From positions 1 to 64,000 of the forward strand of contig NW_025931823.1 in NCBI RefSeq assembly GCF_000764305.2: a stretch of 64,000 nt of DNA. The letters run 5' to 3'. Made by a program: the position numbers and the translations under genes. Below the pieces are notes generated by a model. That model saw only the letters and a list, made by a program, of their open reading frames with translations. It had not been told where the DNA came from and did no database searches. Numbering within the stretch: position 1 is the stretch's first letter; every line of letters starts with the position of its first letter. Source of the stretch: Hyalella azteca (taxonomy: Eukaryota > Arthropoda > Malacostraca > Amphipoda > Hyalellidae). Of this stretch, positions 47,638 through 58,999 are shown piece after piece.

Positions 47638-47670
47638 CCTGGATGTTAGGAGTTCTGCCTAACATCCAGG
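47638..47670. repeat. 33-bp palindrome (13+7+13)
   Basis: Arms CCTGGATGTTAGG and complement, centre AGTTCTG. No direct repeat flanks it. Confidence 0.85.
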
Positions 47671-47705
47671 CTGTTCTGCTCCCCAAGAAGATTTTATTTA
47701 AATTA

Positions 47706-47740
47706 GATTTTTGCTTAAATTTAAAATTTAAGCAAAAATC
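47706..47740. repeat. 35-bp palindrome (17+1+17)
   Basis: Arms GATTTTTGCTTAAATTT and complement with one central base. No direct repeat flanks it. Confidence 0.88.
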
Positions 47741-48546
47741 TTTGTGATTAAACACCATATTTATCTTAACTGTGGCCTTGGCTAACAGAGGATTTGCTGT
47801 AAATGTTTTTTAGGGTTGTCCCTAATTACCCTGGGGGGGGGTGTTCCTTATTACCCTGTCGTGCAGAAATGGCTGCCATTTTTTGATATTAGATAGGCAA
47901 ATTCCGTCAATTGTGTTTTCAAGCCGACACCTGTGTGCAACTTTTATGTAAGTAAAATTTTTTAATACGGCGAATATTTTTTTTGCTCCAGACCTTTGTA
48001 GAGGTACTCTTCCAAAATCTCACTTGTCACACTTTTTTCAGTGATTTTTTAGAGATGGTAAATATATGATATACATAATGGATAGTAAAAATGTTGAAGT
48101 TTACGCCACTTTTTTTAGTTTTGCAATATTTTGATTAGTTTAGCTGCTATAACATTTCTACAAAATGTGGGACACGCCTCCCTTATTACTCCGTTTGATG
48201 GTAAATATAAATATACATGCAATAAGAGACATAATTCATTTGCCATGTGAGAAGATTTATTAAATTTAATTTGACTTTAACATGAGCAACAAAAATAGTA
48301 TAGTGAATCAAGGGATATATTATAGAGTTAAAACAGTCAAGGGCAAATGCAAGTGCAAAAATGATATAAGAAAACAATTAAAGTAATTATTGCAATCATG
48401 CAATGCAAGCATCGCACTAAAAATTAATCAAGCTGACAGATATGAAAAGAACCATTATAACAATAAATCACAATAGAATGAATAAGAATCAAAATCCATA
48501 AAACAATTAGCCTAAAATATGTAAATAATTAAATCACGCACAAAGA

Positions 48547-48790
48547 CTAAACCAGAGTAGCACTGACATAAGTGCTAACGTTATTAACGTTGACATTTTT
48601 ACAATGTGAGTCCTAGGTATGCATATTTTCCACATCCGATTGTGACTAAGCAGGCACAAAAAATTATAAAAATCGCGGTTTGCACTTCGCAAACAAACAG
48701 CAACAAACAACTGCTTCATCGCTTCTGCATCTAGGAACTCGTATATGAGCGTCTGATTAATCCAAGAAGTTTGTTGGATGTGTTAGCTTG
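48547..48790. repeat. inverted copy of the 21995-22152 segment, next to LINE tail
   Basis: 48547-48706 matches 21995-22152 on the other strand with very few changes. Directly after it, 'cgcttctgcatctaggaact' matches LINE sequence at 22470-22490. The same two pieces are thus found in a different arrangement. Confidence 0.85.
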
Positions 48791-48799
48791 CGTTTCAAC

Positions 48800-51700
48800 A
48801 TGCTTAGCACATCATTATGTACAAGCAAGGAATACAAGAGGATACAATAATAAAGCTCAAATATGAGGGTTTCGCAAGGAAGTCTAGTTAATTATGGTTT
48901 TTCCTGCTGAATAAGTGTACGGGTAATGTTATTATTAACAAGAAATAAAATAGGATACTAAAATTATAGAGAGTTTAATTGTTGAGTATTTACTGTGAAT
49001 AAGAGTTCTTTTCTTGCAACTGCAATGATATGAGGTAGAAATTAAGTATTTATAATATAAATTACTTATTTATTTCTAATGTTACTCGGAGGTGATTTGC
49101 TGGCTAACAGCAAACAGTCTCTACGTTGCAACGATGAAAAATATACTTATCATACTTGTATATACTTATTATACTTGTATATACTTATTAGAGAACGAAC
49201 TAAATCTTCAAAGCATATGCTATCATAATAACTGCAATGACAGCATCCAATTACAAGAAACGCTAAAGAATCAGGAAAAAACGTGAGTGATATCAATCGG
49301 ACATTCGTAACCTAAGACTTATCAACAAACCATTTCCGTCTTCAATCCACGCAAGAACGTCAACCCTCAACACCACGAGAGGGATATGATAGAAGCCAAC
49401 TATCACGGAGACGGTATGCGAGCAGTCGTCCACACGACAAATATCAGAAAAAAAACCTGCATCTTGCTAGGCCTTCATGAACGCTCCAAGCGACGACGAG
49501 AAAAGAAAAGTTTGGTTTACAAATCCTTTACTTTCAGTTATGAAGAATTATGTTGCTTCTCATTCCCGTCCAATTTATAAGGCGTTATTTCTTAGCTCGA
49601 TCGAAACTCACGCATGCAATCTACTGCAGTATCTAGATTATGGTTTGATATTAGTCGCTCTATAGATAAGCAGATAAGCAGCATAACTGTGGTGAAAATT
49701 GTATCAACTTCGTCTAAAAGTCTAAAACAGTTCAACTTTAATTGTACTCTTTCGTTCATTAATCATTTTCGACCCTAGCTTATGGCTTAACATAGTTTCT
49801 CTATCATTTAGCGTCGTTTGGACGAAATTTAACTAGATCACTTTATCAGACGCCAGCGCTCTAGAATATACTAACTCGGCATTAATACAAAGATAAGAAT
49901 TCTGACCTCTAATCTTTGAAACTCTATTAAGAAGCATAATCGTAGTGAAGTGCAATATATTGGCCCTTGCATTAATTAGCGATAACGTTGAGGGCATAAT
50001 TTTAACGGGGTTTACAATTTTAGGTGCAAATTAACACGGCCATAAAAAGCGGAAAGCGGCAGGCAAGCACAGGACAGCGGCAAATGGAGCCCCGCCTGTC
50101 GCGTCCTCATTGCCAGAGGACGCAGATGGTTTGCGGAGAATGAAATACAGATTTTTTGGTATCTTACTGTACTTCTTTTCAGTCCATCTTCACATGACGT
50201 GCTCTGCAAAACAGAGTACCATAAGAAGGCAGAACTTAAAATTAGTCTTAATAGTAACTCCTAGAAACGTTAGTCGGTAACGATTGAGCAATTCAAGACG
50301 CTTAGGAATATTCAGAAATTTCCATATAGGCGGCAACAGGAAAATTTTGTCAAGGAAAAAATCCGCTCAGGGTTATACAGTACAAACTGCCTGGTTACGT
50401 TACACAAGTGAATTTTAAATAGTAATTGATTCAATAATCATGGACAATTGGATTAATTCGCACAATCACTTTGATATTGCAGTAAGCTAGAAAATCAGTC
50501 TCAAAAAAAAAACACACGTTATAAATGGGGCAAAACTGCTAATAATTGACAGTATCAAGATCATTTATGAGTTTAACCGGATTCAATGAAACAGAACATA
50601 GTTTTCAGGTTGTGCATCATGAGATAGAACATCATGAAACAGTAAACAATGCTTGAACATCCTTGCTCATATCACTGATAAATCAGGCAAAATTACATGA
50701 AAATGATGCACAGTTGTCAGAAAGTGACAGAACTCATCAGAAAGTATCATAACTCATATTAATGTTATCCGAGAGTCTTTAACACCTGAAGTCTTATAAA
50801 ATACAGGTCGCATAAGCTAAGTAATACTGCATAGGACAAGTTAAGCTACTGGCCAGGGGAAGTATATGTTTGGTAGAAACGATTTCATAGAGTCGCATTG
50901 CAGACAGTTGCTAAGAGTACACTTCTACAACATGAACAAATTATTCACGATAAATTAACTCACAAATGTTGCTTCGTCTATGCATCACACCGTTGTTTAT
51001 CCCAGGAACAGGGATCGACGCTTCTCTAACCGCCAAAATTTCTAAATAACCCGGAACGAGCCTGTCTGTGTACGCGGATACTAAAAAATATTAAAACTAA
51101 AACTAATAGTTAAGCTAATGCTGGGATTTATTCCAGCACACCGCCTGCAAAAGCCACGGTAATGAATGGGCTTCAATTAGACCTGGAAGAATCGCCGGGC
51201 ATGCGACACAAGAGCGCTGTGTTAAAAGTATGGCACGCCTAAACCGCGGGAAAATCCCGAGAGAATTCGTTCCTGGGATAATTAGGATTTATTGATTTTA
51301 TCTTAAATTCATTAAAAACATTACAGACAAAATTTAAAAAGGTAATGAATAAAAATTTAGGTAGACTTTCCAGATTTTCCTTAGTATAAACGACAAAGTG
51401 CGGGGCTAGACTGTTGGCATCATATCGAGTCATCCGGAAATATCTACAGGAACACACATAAGGAGCTAGGTGAAAATCTCAATAAAGAATGCGAAGAATT
51501 AAAATTGAACAATTTTTTCGGTCCTGTAAATTTTAAATTACTTATGCGAGGAAAATAGAAGATCGTCGAAGAGAATCATCCCTTAGCAAGATCTTGGAAC
51601 ATCCGACGGCTGCCACTGACGAGGCAGCATCTTAACTACCGTCATGCAGTAAACATACGCCATCGCCCCATCGGCAAGCAAACGCTCACACAACTATAGA

Positions 51701-52050
51701 TTCCTTCCTATACACACGAGAATGGCCAGAATAATATTAGTAATGACTTGAAAACCCTCCGAACAATTAAAACGTATAAAATTAATATTGCCTTCTTTGG
51801 AAAAGACTGGTAAAACAGTTTTCCAAGCGTCTGAAGATCAAGTTGTTAGAATACAAATCCTTGGCAGAGAGCGCTGATTCCTGGATCATATAAGCTCCAT
51901 ATATAACAACCAATTCATCAAATAGTCACTAAATTCTTCTTTCTTAACATGCCAAATCACTCACCAGCAGGGCTAGGAGAATGTCATGTCCTTTGCTTTG
52001 AATATTTTGCACTAATTGATGAAGATGGAGTTTCAATTATGGCTGTCAGC
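48800..52050. other. spacer with no recognised gene
   Basis: AT-rich. A short tandem run of 'tatacttatt' type lies at 49139-49190. Short ORFs such as 49386-49580 show no family features. Confidence 0.4.
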
Positions 52051-52053
52051 CAG

Positions 52054-52290
52054 TTAAGAGTAAATTTGTACCTAGGGTGTTCAGCCTTCTATTTTCTAAC
52101 TGATACTTCCTTGATACTTGAATGGAATTGTGTTAAGAGTAAATTTGTTTTTAGGTTGTTCAGCCTAATACTTTTCAACTGATACTTCCTTGATACTTGA
52201 ATGAAATTGAGTTAGGAGTAAATTTGTTCCTAGGTTGTTCAGCCTAATACTTTCCAACTGATACTTCCAATTGATACTTGAATGATATTT
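52054..52290. repeat. 78-bp tandem repeat, three units
   Basis: 'gttaagagtaaatttgt' starts at about 52054, 52132 and 52210, each followed by 'gttcagcct' and 'ctgatacttcc'. Confidence 0.85.
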
Positions 52291-52530
52291 TTTCCAACAA
52301 AGGCGTCTAGGTCAATACTCAGACACAGAACAAGCAAACGCCCAGCGTAACAACCAGACAACTAAATTCGTGTAAGGAAACCAACCCAAAAGCGTGCAAT
52401 GGTCTCCCCTGAACCAGGCCAATTGTCGCCGCTGTCTAATGGAACACATTTTGTTCAGAAAATTGGCAAATATATACACATCGTTTCCAGCATTGATGTT
52501 TCGTAAACTTCGTTCATAAGTATTTCTTAA

Positions 52531-53469
52531 CTACCGTCAACCGGGGCTACTCGGGACGGTTTTGAGCGTTTTTTGTTAATAACTTCTTACGATGTGTTTT
52601 TGATTCATGCTGGGGTCGTAAACGCGGGGTCGTAAACGCCGGGGTCATAAATGCCAGGGTTGTAAACCAGGTCATAAACGCCGGAGTGACTTTGGCCATT
52701 GTTTATGACCATTTATGACCCCGCTTTGGCCATCATTATAAACAGGGCGGAATCCCCCAGTTGATGGTGCCCTATTATTGATGGGATATTACTGTATTAT
52801 TGATGCGATATTACCCTATCTATGAACATGCCATTGAGCATTTACAACAACCTTGTTCATTGCAAGCTTCATATCAGCAACCTTACATATAGCATTTTTT
52901 TCTGTATCTGTAAGCTTACAGGACGGCTCGTAATTTGTGTGACCATAAGTGAACTTTTTTTCACTCAGCGAGGTAAATGTAATCAATATTCTTTGTTTTT
53001 AATCAATTTTTTTTTTTAACTGGAGCCTTTGCTAACTGAGGTTCTACCGTAAATGCGTTTATGGGGGTGTCCCGAGTAGCCCCGCCGTGCGGAAATGGCC
53101 GCCATTTCTTTTTGGAATGAGATAGGCAAATTCTGTCAATTACGTTTTCAGGCCGACACCTGGGTGCAACTTTTACGTAAGTAAAATTTTTTAATACGGC
53201 GAATATTTTTTTTGCTACATACCTTAGCAGTTGTAACTTTACAAAATATAGTTTTTCATCATTTTTTTCAGGAATTTTTCAGTGCAAGTAAATGTAGTAT
53301 TTTTCAACTTCCTTTATGCTACATAGATAGGAAAAATTTTGACGTTTATGCCACTATTTTTAGTTTTGCTATACTCCAATTAGTTTCGCTACTACAACAG
53401 TTTTACGACGTGTCAGAGGCCTGTCCCGAGTAGCCCCGCTTGTCCCGAGTAGCCCGGTTGACGGTAGCC
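52531..53469. mobile_element. terminal-inverted-repeat family, member B, inserted in a LINE
   Basis: Ends CTACCGTCAACCGGGGCTAC and, inverted, TAGCCCGGTTGACGGTAG. It contains GGGACGGTTTTGAGCGTTTT near the left and the ~430-bp right block shared with member A. A local run of 'ggggtcgtaaacgcc'-like repeats lies at 52610-52690. The element's right end coincides with loss of the Jockey-like LINE ORF2 frame. Confidence 0.75.
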
Positions 53470-53633
53470 GAATAGTTTACAAAGTTTGGTTCAAATGATG
53501 AGGAAAGCCAAGTTTCTGTTAGGAAAACAATCTGAGGCTTAGTAGTGTATAGATGCAATTTTAAGTTACTCAGCTTGTTTTGGAGGCTGTGACAGTTCCA
53601 CTGTAGGATTTTTATTTCTTTCTGGGTTGACAT
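53470..53633 (-). pseudogene. Jockey-like LINE ORF2 start (endonuclease), truncated
   Basis: From ATG at 53633 the frame reads MSTQKEIKILQWNCHSLQNK, then PQIVFLTETWLSS, the standard opening of an APE endonuclease (QWN, ETWL). The frame ends at the border of the inverted-repeat element at 53469. No continuation was found on the far side near 52530. Confidence 0.85.
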
Positions 53634-54842
53634 TTTGAGAATTGCATACCATCTACATTTTTAGTCATTATGGTTGATTTAGTCTTACTTTTTGATGAGT
53701 GTTGGTTGCTACCCCCCTCCAAGGCTGCTGAATCTATTACTGGACTTTTGCCATACAGAGTTGCAGCCCTCCGGCGTGGTGGTGCTCCTAGCACAGGTGA
53801 TGGCTGAATCAAGGCCTCAGTCATTTCTTCGTCAGTTGCGCTGAGGGGAAGTTCCAACAGTGGTACCTCATCCAAGGTTAGGTAGACGCGTCCAGGATTC
53901 TGAGGAGGATCCTGTTCTGCCTGTCTGCCAGAGGGTTCTTCAAGATGGAGGGCATCTCTGGTAAGTTTGGTAACAACGTCAAGAAAATCAATATTAGCAT
54001 TGGGTTTGCATAAAGATAGCAATTTGGAGAGTAGTTCAATTAAGTGGCACTGTGGCACACTGGGACATTCTGAAGGGTAGGTCTTTCCAGGACATTTTCA
54101 GTCTGTGTGCTCACTGTGCAGGTAGGGGCTCTATAACCAGTGTCCACAAACTTGGATTTACCAAGGTGGTTTGCAAATTGCAAGTTTGGTTGACAGCACA
54201 GGTGATCTTGGTCCAGAGGGTTTTGGGTTCAGGCTTGAATTTTGTGGAGAAGATTTAACAACTTTTAGAGCATCTCTGTAAGATAGCTTAGAGTAGGAGC
54301 AAACTTTTTCTACCTGCTTAGCCTGCTTCATCCGGGGGCAACCCCCGTAGCTTGCTGTATGTGGGCCATTGCAGTTGCAACAGCGCAGATTTCCAGTGAT
54401 TGTGCAGTCTTTTACGCTATGAGCACCGGCACAAGCAACACAGCGTGGAGGACCTTTACAGCTAATGGCACTGTGCCCAAAGTCTTGGCACCTGTAGCAT
54501 TGCCACGGTTTAGCCACATAGGGGCTAACCTTGAAGCGTTGATACCAAACATACAGGTATTCAGGCATAGTGGCAAACCAGAGATTTTTTAGAATCAGTT
54601 CATTTTTAATTTCCTCATTTACTCAAGATTTGAACCAATTTCTTATGTATGATAATGCTGGACTGCTGGTATCCATGATACTTTACTTGTCTACTTATAG
54701 GACTCAAAAATGAACTTGAGAAAGAGTCTAAAAAAACTCTCTGCTTTGCCACTATGTATTCAGGCAGGTTGCTAGAAGGGAAATTGATCTTGAACATGGA
54801 AGTTTTAGTTTGTTCTTTACGTTTCAGCCTTCCAGTAGGCAT
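53612..54842 (-). pseudogene. Jockey-like LINE ORF1 (gag) with three zinc knuckles
   Basis: The start is probably MPTGRLKRKEQTK at 54842. After a frameshift near 54600 comes YVWYQRFKVSPYVAKPWQCY, then the three knuckles CYRCQDFGHSAISC, CVACAGAHSVKDC and CCNCNGPHTASYGGC. The last part reads ...FSKCQPRKK and stops at 53612. This stop overlaps the ORF2 ATG by 22 bases, a common LINE arrangement for coupled translation. Gag proteins of this type bind RNA in the retrotransposition particle. Stops between 54158 and 54058 show decay. Confidence 0.88.
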
Positions 54843-55224
54843 TGTAACAGTTTGTTTTTAAATTATTCAAATTTTGATTTGTTCAAAGACTAGACGAAGC
54901 AAAATCGAGGAACCAACGATCAAGAGCGCAGTCAATGGCCGTGGCTTATTTCTCGTCCAGTAAAACGTGGTAAAAAGCCTCCAAGGGATCGGATTAGAGG
55001 CCCAGGTCCCAGGATCAGGAGCCAGAGGAGGGCTTCCGGTTTTTGATCAGAGCTAAAACCAGGATGGTGCTCATGCACTACAGGCCTAGTATAGGGAAGT
55101 CAGTTAGTCAGGCAACTTGTTTGTGTTGAATAGATGATCGTTTTTTTATTATTTTTTTATTATTGCAGGTTGAATCTTTCTGCTGGAGTTGCCTCCTCCT
55201 AAAAATATCCGAACAGATTGATGG

Positions 55225-55470
55225 AGGACACCTACGGCTTGAGTAGTACTAGTAGTGATCGGCACCTCACACTCCACGGCTCCAGGCCCATGGTTGAACT
55301 AGTATATATAGTTCAACCATGTCCAGGCCAATCTGAGTGTATCGATGTATGGCTGCATGCCAGGAGAAAATGCTCCACGATGTCTTTCACGCTCCACCCC
55401 ACAATGGGAGCACATGGAACACGGTGGACTGTGGATTACTATCGTAAGTTAAGAACTGTCAAGCAGAAAT
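55225..55470 (-). pseudogene. LINE C-terminal fragment interrupted by a palindrome
   Basis: The minus strand has CSHCGVE in one frame and DIVEHFLLACSHTSIHSDWP in another, fitting the C-terminal CxxC..HFLLxC block of LINE ORF2. The 33-bp palindrome at 55289-55321 interrupts the adjacent sequence. Confidence 0.6.
55289..55321. mobile_element. 33-bp palindromic micro-insertion with 8-bp direct repeats
   Basis: Arms CATGGTTGAACTA and complement surround a 7-base centre (GTATATA). TCCAGGCC lies immediately before (55281-55288) and after (55322-55329). The structure equals a transposon reduced to its two ends. Confidence 0.8.
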
Positions 55471-55774
55471 TTATCAACTACAAGTGCAATTATAACTCAA
55501 ACTAAAAGAGCCACACTTTCGATGAAAACATCTGGAAGACCGGCTACTCCATCATCATTTTAAAAACTCTATGAATAGAAAATACAGGAATTGACCCTCA
55601 AGGCCAAATTTAGACGGAAGAGACTATAATACGAATGCTAAATGAACTAGCGAAGGAATTTTTAAATCAATGGTTAACGATATCAAGCGGAGAAGCGCAT
55701 CGATTATGAACCGATAGATTTTCACTCGCATTTCCGGATTATCTGATATTTAGATGCCATTCATTTAAAATTAT

Positions 55775-55805
55775 CATGGTTGAACTAGTATATAGTTCAA
55801 CCATG
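55775..55805. mobile_element. 31-bp palindromic micro-insertion with 9-bp direct repeats
   Basis: The arms are the same as in the 33-bp copy, with a 5-base centre (GTATA). TAAAATTAT lies immediately before (55766-55774) and after (55806-55814). Confidence 0.8.
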
Positions 55806-55849
55806 TAAAATTATGAAGTAATCAATACGTCCCTAGTGTGTTTGAGAAG

Positions 55850-56560
55850 GAATAAAAAGTTTATCTGTGACTCTCAACTGTGAATGTTAATTATGGAATG
55901 ACAAGAAAAATTAACTATTTATCAGAAGAACACCTTTACACATTTATAAAAGGTCAAGAGGAAGAGTATGAAAAACTCGGTGCCGGAAAGTCTGGCACAC
56001 ACGGGTGCGACTTCATGGTATACCAACCATGTACTTAGCTTCGGTAGAGACTCAAGCTGGAGTTGCGGCAGCGCGTCGAACGTAGCCCAGGAGATCGCGC
56101 ATTGATGTAGCCCTTATTAGATATCACTTATATCAGATAGTTTTCTAATGATAAAAAAATCCAAAATTACGTCATGCCCGCTCAGAGAATGTCGATTAAT
56201 GCAAAAATCTATTAACGCAGAAAGGCTGCGCACGGATTGAGCTATTATCCGGGACTTATTTTGTTGAGATGAGGCGAGTCACCGATTAAAGTATTGGCGC
56301 CCTAATACTAATAATTGAAGTATTGGCTATGGTTTCAATTGCTTCAAAACAACGTATTATTCGCTTGAAATAATTAAATAATTGTTTTCAGATATTGACG
56401 CATGTTTTTATAATTTATTCATGTAAACCGTCAAACAACTTTTGCCACGTTCAGTCGTCTCACTCAAATTGAACGCAATTCCCCGCGCATGTGTGAAACT
56501 GTGAATGAGATATTCTAATTAAAACGCAAAACGAATACTAAGAAAATTTGTGTTTCAGGA
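55850..56560. other. spacer
   Basis: No gene recognised. Confidence 0.4.
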
Positions 56561-56574
56561 ATTAACGCTCACTG

Positions 56575-56990
56575 CAGCGCTCTGGGCTGAAGCCAAGCGA
56601 TGCTCATCCTGAAGCTGAGCAGCATGGAATCTTAAGCTAAGTAACGAAGCTGAACCTAAAGCCAAGCAATGCTCATTCTGAAGCTTAGCAGAATGCAATC
56701 TGAAGCTAAGCAACGTTGAACCTTAAGCCAAGCTTGCAATGCTTATTTTGAAGATAAGCAGCACGCAGTCCGAAGCTAAGCAACGAAGCTGAACTTTAAG
56801 ACGAACTCCGAAGTTGAGCAGCACGCAATCTGGAGCGAAGCAACGAAGCTGAACTGAAGCCAAGCAATGCTCAATGCTCATTGTGAAGCTGAGCAGCACG
56901 CAACCTGATGCTAAGCAACGTTGGACCTTGAGCCAAGCAATGCTCATCCTGAAACCAAACAACGTTCAATCAGAAGAAAGCAGTGTGCAA
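56575..56990. repeat. degenerate tandem repeat (gaagc-type)
   Basis: Variants of 'gaagccaagcaatgctcat', 'ctgaagctgagcagcacgca' and 'ctaagcaacg' alternate through about 400 bp. Period is irregular. Confidence 0.8.
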
Positions 56991-57496
56991 CCCGTGTAGA
57001 TTTAACCTTCACTAAAGCAAAAGATAAGTAACGAATACCCTGACGCTTTGATTTGCTTATTCTATTCTGCCTCCATTTTTCAAATGCACCAGAGGTCGAT
57101 AACCAGCAGACTTAATAGCGCATCAATCTCTTTTACGATCAAAGTTCACGCAGGAACTTCATTTCTGACCAAAGGCGATTCAACTAGTTGGCACTGTCTT
57201 CTAGGCTCCACGTACTTTTTTAGATAATTTGAATAATGCCACGGCATTCTTTGTATCCGTATATCCGTATGGTGTGAATTTGAAAATACGAATATAATAA
57301 GCTTTTCACCTTTTTTTCGTTGTTGTGCTCATGAATGCGTATCTTAATTTCAGATTTGATTGAGCTAGAAAAAAAAAATAAAAAAATTCATTGTGCAATG
57401 ATAGGCGTAAATTTTATGAGATATTCTTCTTCATAAAATGAAAGCTATCGAAATTTACAGCGACTAAATTGAAACGAAAATAATTGCACGGAAAAA

Positions 57497-57826
57497 ATGT
57501 GCTCCAAAACTCACGTGTCATCTGAAAAAGATATAAATTATAGTGATGTGGAATTGTATCGAAGTATAAAGTTCTTTTTACTGTCTTTAATCACTTGGGT
57601 TGATCTCAATGAACAAACTTCTGGTGCATTGTTTAGTTCCAGTATAAACTTTAATATTCAGTGGGGGCACTCATTTAAAGCTCCTTGGATCACGAGACGG
57701 ATTCAGAACGGAATTAGAAACGACACGTGGAGGCTCCCGAGTGTGCTGGAGCAGCGAAGAACTGAGAAAGATCCTGCATTTGAGTATTATTTTCAAATAG
57801 TACCACAGTACTTGACCGTAAACTAA
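57497..57826 (+). CDS. hypothetical ORF
   Basis: A 109-codon frame starts MCSKTHVSSEKDINYSDVEL and ends FQIVPQYLTVN. I do not recognise a domain, signal peptide or clear splice sites. The more GC-balanced 3' half (SFKAPWITRRIQNGIRNDTW) could be an exon or old transposon coding sequence. It may be chance. Confidence 0.2.
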   Translation: MCSKTHVSSEKDINYSDVELYRSIKFFLLSLITWVDLNEQTSGALFSSSINFNIQWGHSFKAPWITRRIQNGIRNDTWRLPSVLEQRRTEKDPAFEYYFQIVPQYLTVN

Positions 57827-58380
57827 ACATCTTTTGTTGATTATTGATATCAGCCGGGTTAACAAATATAAGAGATTGAGGATCGACACCACTCCATCAA
57901 CAACATCTATCCTGCTTGCAAAGAAACTACCGGTGTCATTGATACTTGAATACAACAAGCAATATCAACAGCGATGAAACTGACAAAATTTTCAGCATGG
58001 GACTTCCTGTTGAAGCTACTCCTGCTAGAGTGCGCGACAGGAATTCTAGTTTCTCGCCGCTTCTCGAAGGTGATAAAAGTATTTTTAGTTATGTTATACT
58101 AAACTCTAAGGTTTGTATTGTAATTTGCCCTATCTTCTGAGGTCATAATGATGTCTTCCAATTATTTATTTACGCTTTTCAGGGAGGATTTTATTGTTTC
58201 ATTTTACGTTGTTGTGTATCAATCTATACAAGAGATGTTACGTAATCATAACAAAGGTAAAAAAAATCGAAAAAATGGTTTGAGATCATTTTGTGTGGGT
58301 TGGAAAACACTTTTGCAGCTGATTTCAAAACTGACTTTGTTTATTTAGCACGTCTCTATAGTTTTGAGGTGAACTTATCC

Positions 58381-58795
58381 CAATTTAAGAAATCTGCCAT
58401 ACAGAACAAAGGCGCTTATAGTATCGATTTAATTATTCCCGTGATTAGGAATCTACATTTCCTCAATTTAATAAATCTGACAAACACAACAAATGCGTTT
58501 CGCATCGTTTTAATTATTTACATAAAATGGAATCTACATTTCCTCAATTTAAAAAATCTGCCATACAGAACAAATATATGCGTTTGGCATCATTTTAGTT
58601 ATTCACATAATAATGAATCTACATTTTTTTAATTTAAGAAACCTTTCAAGCACAACTAATGCGTTCCGCATCGTTTTAATTATTGACATAATATGGAATC
58701 TACATTTCTTCAATTTAAGAAATCTGTCATTCAGATCAAATATACGTTTTGCATCGTTTTTACTATTTACAGAATAATGAATCTACATTCCTTAA
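58381..58795. repeat. ~88-bp tandem repeat, over four units
   Basis: 'ggaatctacatttcctcaat' followed by 'ttaaaaaatctg' and 'gcgtttcgcatcgttttaat' recurs from about 58450 to 58795 with substitutions. Confidence 0.8.
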
Positions 58796-58999
58796 AAAGC
58801 CCTCTGTTGAATCTCTTAATTTAACAAGTCTCTGCAAAACATCGTCTCGTGACAACCACCACAATTCAGGTAGCCGGAGCAGTTTGTTGAGAGTGTCTTC
58901 ATTTCTTTTACATATTTTTGCTACTAATCGTCAATTCAGAGGACGGGATTTAACTTAATTGGCAGATGTTATGCACTTCATGCAATCCACCACTAAGTT

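Larger units (their letters stand above)
47498..47758 (-). other. unassigned ORF with two palindromes
   Basis: An 86-codon frame (SRTAWMLGRTPNIQV, NDHSLKKLVEFLVV) looks somewhat coding in composition but matches no family I know. Two palindromes lie within it (47638-47670 and 47706-47740). Confidence 0.25.
46212..48204. mobile_element. terminal-inverted-repeat family, member A
   Basis: The left end CATCAAACGGGG and right end CCGTTTGATGGT are inverted. Near the left is GGGACGGTTTTGAGCATTTT; near the right is a ~430-bp block (47770-48200) with AATACGGCGAATATTTTTTT. Both blocks recur in member B (52531-53469) with the same order. The middle includes another small element (46487-46656). No transposase was recognised. 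I cannot assign a superfamily. Confidence 0.6.

Noticed and set aside
57671..57958. 95-codon minus ORF opposite 57497-57826
   Set aside because: Hydrophobic low-information frame antisense to another weak ORF; nothing supports it.
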